64,000 bases of DNA from positions 3,720,001 through 3,784,000 of the forward strand of contig NC_088312.1 of NCBI RefSeq assembly GCF_910592395.1. Reading direction: 5' to 3'. The translations under genes were made by a program, and so were the position numbers. This DNA comes from Lineus longissimus. Taxonomy: Eukaryota > Nemertea > Pilidiophora > Heteronemertea > Lineidae. Position 1 is the stretch's first letter. Each line of letters starts with the position of its first letter. Below, piece after piece: positions 25,387 to 34,441 of this stretch. Below the pieces are notes generated by a model, which was given only the letters and a program-made list of their open reading frames with translations, had not been told where the DNA came from and searched no databases.

Positions 25387-27122
25387 ACATGGCGTGAGAT
25401 TAAAACTTAATAGTATTGAACAAGTACGGGGATATGTCAGTTAAAGGAGTGAGCCGGAGAAGCCACACGCTTTCTGGGACAACATGGCGAATTACAGCGA
25501 AGGAGTCTTTGAAATACACCAGCTCTTACTACTGGCTGACACTTCCAAATTAGTACTGAGGAAAGTATTATTGTTGGTGTTGGAAATGAAAACCAGATTA
25601 CGGGTGATTGCTTCAAAAAAGCCCTTTGAATGTGACATGCAAGGTCCGCTTTCAGCAGCCCTTTGAGAAAAACAGGTGAGGGAAGTCATCTAAAAGCATC
25701 AGCTTTAACCGAAGGCACATGACGGACGTGCCATGGCAAATGTATGTTGCATCTGTACATGACCAGAGGTCTGAGAAGTTTCCGACGTGTCTGCGTTAAG
25801 AGTATGGTTAGGGTACACTGATAGGAAGTATAAACGTAACCTAATTGGTTTTCGCAATGCAGTCGGGGTATTGGTGAAATATTTGAATATCTAATATCCT
25901 TAAAAGGATGTACCATGTGCATTTGATCGGGAACAAACTACTTTTGATGAAACTTTGTGTATATATGCCAGGATTACGGAAAATGTTGACGATGGAGTTA
26001 TTTTCAAGTGATTTCCAGTGAATGCGTTTTGTGATAGACTGATGATCACTCGGGGTTTTTCATAGTGAAGGCGTTGAATTGACGGGTTTCGCTTTAATTT
26101 TAGAACATTATCACGCTTGGATTGCTGCATTAGCGTCCGCTTTTAATAAGGTGTAAAAAGCGGTTAGCTTTGAAGTAAACAATGTATTGATTTCAAGGTA
26201 TAGTAACTTTTTATGAAAATTCTAATGATTTCACTCACTCTTATTGAACACACACTCTGGTATCCATGTATATTTGACCTCCTTGCAAAGAAATATTTTC
26301 TATCCATCCTCGAATCACGCGATTGGCAAACTTTCCATCTTGAAGAAGGGCATCCTAAATTTAACGAAATAAAATTAGGTAAGTTATTAAGTGAATTCTG
26401 TGCGATATGGATCTATATTAGCCTCAACCGCCGGTATCACAAACACACTATTTGGCTTGCACGCCAAAATAAAATAAGATTATTCATACCATCCCCGAAT
26501 CAGACGATTGGCAAACTTCAAATAGTTTCCTGAAGAAGGATTTACATGGTGATGCTGGCCTTAAGTACGATAACCAAACCACAAGGATGAGCCTCAATGG
26601 CCGTAAAACAAACATCAATGAATTCAGAATGGACTTTGATTGATTCGTCTGTTTGTGGTTCTATGAGCCCAATGGCGAAAGTTTTCTGCAGATATTTAGT
26701 AAGGCTTTGCAAAGCTGGATTCAATTATTTGCATCTTCACATCAATCATCACTATCATCAATACCATTACCGTCATTTTCATATCACATGCATCACGTTG
26801 CCACCATTTTACCATCCATTGTCTTCACTGGTCGGTGAATCATTTCATTTCTCATTTCGTTAAGATAAAGCACAGGTTGATAGCACGTACGGCGGTTAAT
26901 AGCCTAATTTTATTGTAAGTATCTAGAACTGTAAGATTGTTTTCCTTGAACTCGTTCATATATTGGTTGTATTATATTATAAGCATTATAAGTATTACCA
27001 TGTTGATAACTGTAAACACATTACATAGGCAATATATCGCTATTGTATGTTTAGCACAAACATGTTGTTTTATAAAAGGTACAGTGAATAAAATGTTTCG
27101 TTGTAAACAAAGCAGGAGCTTA
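25387..27122. other. Intergenic, with a diverged two-copy repeat
   Basis: This lies between the receptor and the convergent monooxygenase gene. No coding exon is supported. An ATTAAA at 25399-25404 is the only polyadenylation-like hexamer close to the receptor stop. Repeat copies are described separately. The rest is AT-rich with nothing recognised. Confidence 0.45.
26303..26610. repeat. Two diverged copies of a repeat of about 180 bp
   Basis: CCATCCTCGAATCACGCGATT at 26305 recurs as CCATCCCCGAATCAGACGATT at 26489, each followed by GGCAAACTT. A second landmark, AGCCTCAACCGCCGG at about 26416, recurs as AGCCTCAATGGCCG at about 26589. The constant spacing (173-185 bp) points to a tandem duplication or satellite remnant. 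The copies are clearly diverged. Confidence 0.5.
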
Positions 27123-27128
27123 TTTATT
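27123..27128 (-). terminator. Candidate polyadenylation signal of the monooxygenase gene
   Basis: TTTATT on the plus strand reads AATAAA on the minus strand, about 300 nt after the stop codon at 27430. Other AT-rich hexamers nearby make this only a candidate. Confidence 0.35.
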
Positions 27129-27429
27129 CACTCTCGGCATACCTATCACAGGGCCATTCTCTAACTGACATATGGATTTAATAAATACATGCTGATATTA
27201 ACTAGCATAAGAGCAATGATTTTGTATCAATTGTTTAAACTTTAGCCATATTAAAACGGAACAAAGTCACCCCTGGCCAACTCGTCGTCATCTGAACATG
27301 AAATTTTGACTGTCCCAAATGCCTTCACGCTTAGGTACATAGCCAGTAAACGAAATTGTATTCCATTTAACAGGAGCAATGAATTTACAACACCAGCCTA
27401 TTATTTTTAAGATGCTTTAAGAAACAACT

Positions 27430-30400
27430 TTAGGCACCCCTCGAGCATGTCTTCTGCTTCGCGATGAATCCTTCTATCTCCTCTCCAAGTGACAGATGAC
27501 TGATGATATTCCGCCTGATGTAACCACCAATGTTGCCCTGAAATATATGACAAACCTTTAGCTGCCAACAACGATGATGATACACCTGTAACTCACTACT
27601 ACATGTATTGAAAATATAATTATTTGCTCTGACCTTACAAGCAAACTCCATCAAACTGCATTTTTCTTTGAGCAAAACGTACCTTCATACAGTCTTCGGA
27701 CATTAGGCTATGAACACGCTCCATACATTCCTCTCCGCACACGTCCTCACGACAGGCTTTATCAATGGCGGGGAAAAGCTCAATGTCGGCCTTGTCAGCG
27801 AAGACGTCGGTTTCACAAGACCCTATGTTGCCAGCTGGAAAAAAGATACCGACGATAAGTGCTCGTTACGAAATGCACATGATGCAGCTACAAGTACATG
27901 TACATATAGACTAAAAAACAGGTCTTGAAATAATATTCGAAAATGTCTAACTGTTTCCGGTGTTTTGTTGTTAGAACTCCTCGGCCATATTGAAATTCAC
28001 AATGGCGACTATCACATGTTATGTATGTATTTGAATGTTGACCAAGCAGGAGCAAGGGACCAAGTGCAATTGGCCGTTGATTATGTTTGTTTCAATGTCT
28101 ACAAAGTGAAGTTGGTGTGACATGATGTCCTTACTTGCTTTACAAGAGTTGAATTCATCAAACTGTATGCACTGGTCGAAATGTTCGAGGCGAGGAAAAT
28201 AGCTGACGAAAGCGTAGCACATCTCATCCTGAAATTACATTGAATTATGTTGGTTAAGAGAGAAAAAAAAATTTTTAAATGGGTGAGATCATTTTTAATA
28301 CGTAACGATTTATTTTGGCAGTTAACTTCTGAGTTAGTTCCTTGTAACATAAATCGTTTGAAATTGTCAAGCATTGATAAAAATTAGTCATTATTAATTC
28401 TTACTTCAAATTCGCGAGTGTTATGAATGATAAGAGTAACCACGTGGCGACACATCCGCCTGAGAACTTACCAAAGCGCCTTCACCGAAATACACAGTTC
28501 CATTTCGTTTCCTTTCTCCATTTTTCGTGTCGAACCAACAGGTCATCCGAACTTCATCACCTGAAAGACATAATCAATGTCAATGCAACAGTTTTTGTGA
28601 TCAAAACGTACCCTTATTGCCAAGACTGCGATCTCTATCAGGGGAAGCTATATATATCGTGCATACAGACACGCAAAACCCAAAGGTGACATCTCTCCGC
28701 AACACACCGCACTATACAACAACACTAGAATTGGCGATAAAAAAGTATCACATATACTACACAGTGAGTATCGAATGTACTCACTGTGTAGCACTCAGTA
28801 TCGAATGTATTTCGATACTCACTGTGTAGTACTCAGTGAGTATCGAATGTTTTTCGATACTCACTGTGTAGTACATGTACTATGTGTTATGTAATATGTA
28901 TTATTAAAGCGTTCTCTTTCCCAGAATTCAAAGGATTTAGGTAACTATTTTATGTAAGCCCTTTAGATAGCCATCCATATCTACAGCTGCCTTGCTATCA
29001 GCTGACCTCTCCCACTTGAGGCTACTTAAATGTATGTTCCTATTTTTGGCCTTCTCTTATTTGATGATATAAATGAATAATTCGCCACTGTTCAGGGCGT
29101 GAATTCTGCCTCAAGATGGTTGCTGATTACAGACGTATTTGGAGGACATGTAACGATGAATACCTGGGAGAATCCTTGCTGGAGGATCGTGGTAATGAAT
29201 TGGAGGTGCTTCGTAATTGTACTTCGGGTCATAGGCGATTTCTCTCACCAGTCTACCCTTTCTGTATTGAGACAGCATTGCGCGAATACCTGGGCGAAAA
29301 AAGGACTTCAATGGCCTACACACGTGCAAGTCAAAGAAAGAAGCAAATTTACGGAAAAGTAAATGATAAAGTGATACCAATTATCCTGTGTTTACAACAT
29401 TCAGGTATTACATGATTAAAAGGTCACAGGGCCTGTATGTACATGTATATACCCACTAGGATAACGGTGGCGTTTACATTTTCCTTTCAGAAAGGAAATT
29501 AAGTAAAAACCTTCAATATTTTACGCTTACCAGTGAAATGCATATGGAGGGCAGTTCGAGTGAGGTAGATGGGATGTTGAAGAATGTCTCTGGTACATTC
29601 CGGCATGCATGAACCAGACTGTGCATAGGCGTCACCTCCTGGAGGAATGACAAGATTATTCTGGCCAATCTGGACGTTCCCAACATCGTATTTCCTTAGT
29701 CGTTTTGTGTAGAATATTCTTATCCCAGAGGTATCTGAAAAGATGACGGTACACCGGATCTAAATTACAAACCGTTCATGTAAAACCCGCTCTGGTTTAA
29801 GATAAGACAACAAGTGTATTATATTGATCGTGACTCGCTTTCGTACATGGTTTTGAGGTCACGTAATAATCTCAGACTGCGATTCCGAGTATTAGTACAT
29901 ACCTACGAGATTCTCCCTCAGCTTATCGTTGTGCCAATGTATCTGCAAGGACATATACTTGATGGAATTCTTGCCAAATTTTACGCCGGTATCCGGGTAG
30001 GTGCAGATTTGTCTCTCCTTTAGCCCTATCGTCCATACTGTCAACCAGCTCCCACATTGTTGGTTATCATAGGAGCCACACTCGTGGGGTTGCTGAAGAA
30101 AATATAAAAACAAAATACATTGAAAAGGTCTGAGAAAAATAACTAATAACAACTACTAAGTAGAAAAAACACATACTTCTTTGTAAGAAATTTTCTTTTT
30201 AACAAAATGTTTAAGTAACAGGTTGAAATATTAGTTATTTATTCTCACAGAGTTCAGACAGTTAGATTTTTAAAAATAAAGATGACAAGGTTTAACAAGA
30301 CATAATGATAGGTAATTCTCAGTAAGAGAAATAGACTAATACAAAAATTTCAGAACTAATAAGATAATTCATAGTAACAAAGTAATTCAATCTATAATCT

Positions 30401-31418
30401 TTTAAAAATAAATTATATCAGTGATAGGATGAGAACTTGGTAATCTTTTCTCAGTGAGACTTTTCTTAATATTTACTAAAAATTGTCGCAGTTCATTATG
30501 TCAGTGTCTTTACATACTGTACCCAGCTAAAATGTTGCAATTGTTGCCCTGAACATTATTGCTGTACAATTACCGTTTCAACGCTGTCGTCAGAACACGA
30601 GAATAGGAGCATGTGGTGGAGAATGCCGGTGTTGTTGATAATTGGTTCAAAGGCAACGGCATGGTAGTCATCCTCTACTTCCGGTAACTGAAGACAAATT
30701 GGAAAGAATTGCATGTTCAGCTTGGAGTTGTGATCAAAGGTGAGTCAAGTAACAATGTGCCAGCTAATAATAATATGTGTCATGTTGTAGGATCGCAATG
30801 CTGGATGAGGAGAGTGTCTTCGTGTTCTCTGGTCCCTTGCTGTTGTATATATCAGCTAGGCTGTTTTTCGGGCTACTTTCCCAAGACAAGGCTTCGAGGT
30901 CATAGCTTATGCAAGTTGGATATACAAATTGGATATTCAGAACAATAGTTAGAAGAACCCGGGGAAGAACCGACCAGGACCAGTCAGTCACTGATCCTCG
31001 TTGCTTTTTCAACAAAGTTGTTTAATTGTTGACTCCTGTTATCTTTGACCAAGAGTCATCAATTGACTTCAATTGCTAGTAGAACGATAGTTTTTATTTC
31101 TTTGTCTAAAAACTAACTGAAAAAACATTCTAGAGATTGTCGACTTTGGTCATAATGATTCATTTCAGAATTCAAAGACAGTCCACCTACCTCAAATTGT
31201 TTGCACACATAAAATGTTGACTTGGCTGGGATTCGTGTTTCAGGGAGTCGAAGGTCGAAATATTTCGTGTCTGGTTCTTCAACAGCAGGACAGACGTCCG
31301 TATAACAGAGCGAGAGGAGAAAAAGCTCGCTCAGAATAACGTTGGAAAGGATAATAGAAAGTAGCTGAAACGATTGAAAGAAGAAAATCTGAACGATTAT
31401 GTATTTGTACCCTGCCAT
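27430..31418 (-). CDS. Copper type II ascorbate-dependent monooxygenase (DBH/MOXD1 family)
   Basis: Nine exons, in gene order: 31418-31191, 30687-30574, 30092-29903, 29734-29531, 29289-29164, 28560-28472, 28228-28135, 27834-27683, 27537-27430. All phases close, giving 434 aa. Family members use copper, ascorbate and O2 to hydroxylate catecholamines or peptides in the secretory pathway; the substrate here is unknown. Residues 1-45 are hydrophobic and could be a signal peptide. The first copper site shows HHM (100-102), with IHWHN at 165-169 typical of the DBH branch. The second shows LHMHFTG (HxH at 241/243) and M320 in DEMCY. Paired cysteines fit a secreted enzyme. The usual N-terminal DOMON domain of DBH/MOXD1 is absent from this model, so either it was lost or upstream exons were missed; a polypyrimidine TTTCAG inside exon 1 leaves that open. 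Family is firm, exact N-terminus is not. Confidence 0.88.
28757..28874. repeat. Array of near-identical hairpins in an intron
   Basis: The phrase CAGTGAGTATCGAATG and its complement CGATACTCACTGTGTAG alternate three times in about 118 bp. The first palindrome pairs 28758-28771 with 28778-28791. The third pairs ACAGTGAGTATCGAA-type arms around a short T-rich loop. The units share the same arm sequence, so the array probably grew by duplication of one palindrome. It lies in the intron between exons 5 and 6 of the monooxygenase gene. Confidence 0.8.
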
Positions 31419-31751
31419 ACTCAGAGTACAATTGTTGGCATGATGTATTATTTGGGGGTTTATAGTACATCTTTATAGTAGAAGCTCTAAACCCGCCTTT
31501 GGAATTCAAGCTGAAGACATGTCGGGCATGAGTTTAATTTGACAGCATCGAACACTGGCCTACCTGTCTCATTTTCCTTTAGATCAAAATTTGTAAATTC
31601 CAAAAGCCCTTGAGATGGTCAAATACAGTAAAGCTTGGTAGAGTAATGGCCTGTGTGAAAACAACAGTTGCGTGACTCTAGCATAAGTTCGTCAGCACAC
31701 ACGAATCTTCAACACCAATTACCAACTACCAATACTTATCTTAAATTTGAA

Positions 31752-31759
31752 TGACGTCA
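31752..31759. promoter_or_regulatory. Perfect CRE palindrome upstream of the monooxygenase gene
   Basis: TGACGTCA lies about 335 bp before the minus-strand start codon at 31418. It is the full CREB/ATF site. Vertebrate DBH promoters are known to respond to CREB/AP-1, so the position is suggestive. One 8-bp match alone is weak evidence. Confidence 0.35.
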
Positions 31760-32500
31760 TGGTTTTCCCAAAAGATATCCTGTTCTACTGAACCAGGTTA
31801 CTCGGCCTGTTTCCCCGGACGGTAAGCATGTAACCTATTTCTTTCCAGGATCTGTCACTTGACCCAGTTTTTGTCCGTTGATCTGATATATACATACTGT
31901 ATATGCATAAAAAATTTCAAGTTGTGCTGTGATTCATATCGAACCGTTTGTTGAAAAACCGATAACAAAGTGTGAGTCATATTTCTTCTATATTTCGGAC
32001 GCAGTGGACCGGACCAGATTGACATAATAATAATTCAATATCGCTGGTAAATTACTGGTTATTAAAAAGATTTTGTCAGAATTCAGCGCTGTCTTCATTT
32101 CGTTTTTGTCTTTATATCATTTGCGTGAGTTTTGCCACAAGTCGATAACCCCAATTAATGGGTATAAACCAAAATATCTCCAACCATAAGCTTGAAAACT
32201 GCACAGGCCTGCCAGTCTTCATGATCTACTATTTCATCCAATAGATGGCAGCGTTAACACGAAGCGAAAAGAACGATATTTTTAGTTAGATTTATCATAT
32301 CATTACCGGCGTCGTAACCCTATTGGATTTTTACCGGAGGTATGGAGTCCACTATAGGCTACTGTCCACCTATGTAGGATCTTTTACTTGCTCTGGCATA
32401 GACACTCAGGTACAAGGGACCACGGCTTTTAGTCTCATCCGACAGACCCTCGAGTATTTCATACGTTAATGTACGTGTTGTGAAGAGCCAGGAATTTTAG
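31760..32500. other. Intergenic, nothing recognised
   Basis: AT-rich sequence between the monooxygenase upstream region and the SINE/LINE cluster. No exon, RNA gene or clear repeat was seen. Confidence 0.4.
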
Positions 32501-32507
32501 TTCCTTG

Positions 32508-32565
32508 AAAGCCACGCCGGTTCAAAGTAGTCAAAGCCACGTAGTCAAAGCCACGCCGGTTCATC
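32508..32565. repeat. Short nested direct repeats
   Basis: GTAGTCAAAGCCAC occurs twice head to tail (32527-32540, 32541-32554). The longer phrase AAAGCCACGCCGGTTCA occurs on both sides of that pair. This looks like slippage next to the 3' side of the SINE. Confidence 0.65.
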
Positions 32566-32576
32566 CAGAAATACAA

Positions 32577-32653
32577 TCCTGGGTTCTCCCCGGGATCGAA
32601 CCCGGGCCCTATTGCGTGGTAGCCAGCAGTGTTAACCACGAGGCTATGAGGCT
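32577..32653 (-). mobile_element. tRNA-derived SINE head (or tRNA pseudogene)
   Basis: Read on the minus strand, the sequence has a Pol III A box (TAGCCTCGTGGTTAAC, 32646-32631) and a B box (GGTTCGATCCC, 32602-32592). A perfect T-arm (CCCGG/CCGGG around TTCGATC) contains the B box. Spacing fits a tRNA. The anticodon arm does not pair cleanly and the ends do not form an acceptor stem, so a SINE head or a tRNA pseudogene is more likely than a working tRNA. The tail of the element is not clear. Confidence 0.65.
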
Positions 32654-32796
32654 CATGAGATTTGTCGCCATATGATTCCTTTTAGCAAAGCTTTGCTCAA
32701 CGTGATTTCCCCCAGTAAGTCGTTCTAAGTAATATGTTACGTAAAGAGCTTATTTCTCTTTTGAGAGATATTTCATACGTTCTTCATCATCATAGC

Positions 32797-32854
32797 ATAC
32801 ATGTATACATGTACACATGTATACATGTATACATGTATACATGTATACATGTGT
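32797..32854. repeat. (ATACATGT)n microsatellite
   Basis: About seven copies of the octamer ATACATGT with two impure units. The motif is self-complementary over TACATGTA. It abuts the coding remnant of the LINE and may interrupt it. Confidence 0.85.
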
Positions 32855-32856
32855 AT

Positions 32857-33247
32857 ATTCATTGTCCTTGTCGTTGTCGAGGACGAGTTTCACTTTTTTG
32901 CACGATGTCCCTCTAACAATAAATTAAGAGACGAGTATCTCACAAGTATAATTTTTTATAAATGTAGTCAATTATTTTCAAATCTGGATTTTATTTCTAT
33001 TATGAGTAGTACTGACAGTAAGATTATTTTAGATACCGCTATTTTTATCTCGAAAGCCTTTAAAGAAAGACAAACAGTTCTTCAGGGGAACTAATTAATA
33101 AGTCATTGTGGTCTTATTTTAATTACCATATACATGTAACTTTCTTTTAAAAATATTTTTGTATGTGTTGTATTTGTATCTGCCATACTGTCTTATCCTT
33201 TGATAGTTGTGCAATAAATTGAATTTGAATTTGAATTTAAATTTGAA
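32857..33247 (+). mobile_element. 5'-truncated LINE, 3' end with hexamer tail
   Basis: The frame starting at about 32874 reads VEDEFHFFARCPSNNKLRDEY and continues to a stop at 33092. A 'VEDEFHFL..CP' block is typical of the C-terminal end of the reverse transcriptase ORF in non-LTR retrotransposons (CR1/L2-like groups). The CPCRCR just before it, at about 32863, is in another frame, so the ORF is broken. The 3' UTR ends with AATAAATT and a run of GAATTT units (33219-33247), the simple-repeat tail usual in these elements. It is a dead fragment. Confidence 0.7.
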
Positions 33248-33715
33248 CTTGTATCATTTTTCATGCATACATGCAGCATTACTTCCTCTCTGCGCTCACG
33301 CATGTGCATTGGGCAGGCAGTCCTTTCGATTCTGCGACCTGCCGCCTATTATGCAAAACTCATGTCCCATAATCGAGAGGAACTATATTAACACCAAAAG
33401 TCAAAATTGCTTTATAGTGTTTTATTAAACATTGATTGTTGGCCTTGGGTTGGTTGTATAGTACATGATGCTCTGGTGTTTGCGTCGACATTTGATAAGA
33501 ACTGCCGACGTTCGTCCATGACCTGAATCGCTCTTGTCATCTGTTTCGATTTATGATCGCAGTCAGCCAATCGGATTGCTCCTTTCATCTGCGTTTTGAG
33601 AGTATATCATTGCCGTCTCTCTAACCAGACACACCTTGCATTTACCGGTCTGGAGATAGCTTGATCGATTCCTTGAGCGGAGAAGACTCTATCCAAAGGA
33701 CTTGAATATTCCGTC

Positions 33716-34441
33716 ATGGCGTGCGAAGCTCTGAAGCAGGACATTCTAGATAGCAGCAAGAATGATTGCGACGATGATCCGTCAACCCCACAGACCTTTG
33801 TGGTGCATTGCAAGCACCGCACCCTCCTTGACTCGGATATCGGAGTACGCACAACCGTCTTCGGCCCCGAGGACAACGGTAAGCCACAGAAGGTCATCCT
33901 TGTCGCTGGTGACAGAGTCGATGTGATGGAATCTTGGATTGGTGGTCTCTTTAATTACGTAACGGGCGTGGAATGGAAAGATGACTTTCGCTTCAAGTGG
34001 ATAGAGAGCGGTGTCCCATGGATGTGGAATAAGGTGTACACCCTCAACTGGCAAGAAGGTTACAAGATCGATTACAATTTGATAACCGTGTTCGTCCCCA
34101 AGTACAAGGCGCATTTGCTGAAGCATATTGATCAGTATTACCCCGAAGTCGACGAGTACTACTACATCTGCGCCGCGAAGAAACTCCTTGAGGACAAAAG
34201 GTTTAAAATGTGGGGGAGAGACCTGTCCGGTATGGGTGATGTGCCGTGGAGTCTTTTGCTGGACGGAAGCGGCACTGGCTCTCAGGACCATATGGCCAAG
34301 CACATGGACGATTTCAAGTCTTATTGCGGGAAGACCTACGCCTTCCCGGATCTCGACATCACGTACCGCGACCACAAAGACCCCGGTGGTGAGGTTCACT
34401 ACAATGGCAACATGAAGGCTTACGCGGATATGCTGGAGTAA
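33716..34441 (+). CDS. Single-exon protein resembling a GTPase with lost nucleotide-binding motifs
   Basis: A 241-aa open frame, start in a fair context (GTCATGG). Residues 55-96 (GKPQKVILVAG, then FNYVTGVEW and DDFRFK) resemble the segment around the P-loop in an animal family of AIG1/septin-like GTPases, recalled as 'KP.KVLLVGATGSGKST...NY..GV.WED.FRFK'. Here the P-loop is gone: G65 is followed by DRVDVME, putting M71 where the lysine and E72 where Ser/Thr should be. Further on, KVYTLNWQEGYKIDYNL (106-122) matches the strand before switch II, but DTPG is replaced by FVPK (126-129). The tail (150-241) is not recognised. If the alignment is right, this is a pseudo-GTPase that keeps the fold without binding GTP. 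Codon use and the high GC content support real coding. A 233-aa frame on the other strand is its shadow. Family identity is from memory and moderately sure. Confidence 0.7.
   Translation: MACEALKQDILDSSKNDCDDDPSTPQTFVVHCKHRTLLDSDIGVRTTVFGPEDNGKPQKVILVAGDRVDVMESWIGGLFNYVTGVEWKDDFRFKWIESGVPWMWNKVYTLNWQEGYKIDYNLITVFVPKYKAHLLKHIDQYYPEVDEYYYICAAKKLLEDKRFKMWGRDLSGMGDVPWSLLLDGSGTGSQDHMAKHMDDFKSYCGKTYAFPDLDITYRDHKDPGGEVHYNGNMKAYADMLE

Noticed and set aside
32577-32653. Functional tRNA gene
   Set aside because: A and B boxes are present but the acceptor and anticodon stems do not pair properly; a SINE head fits better.
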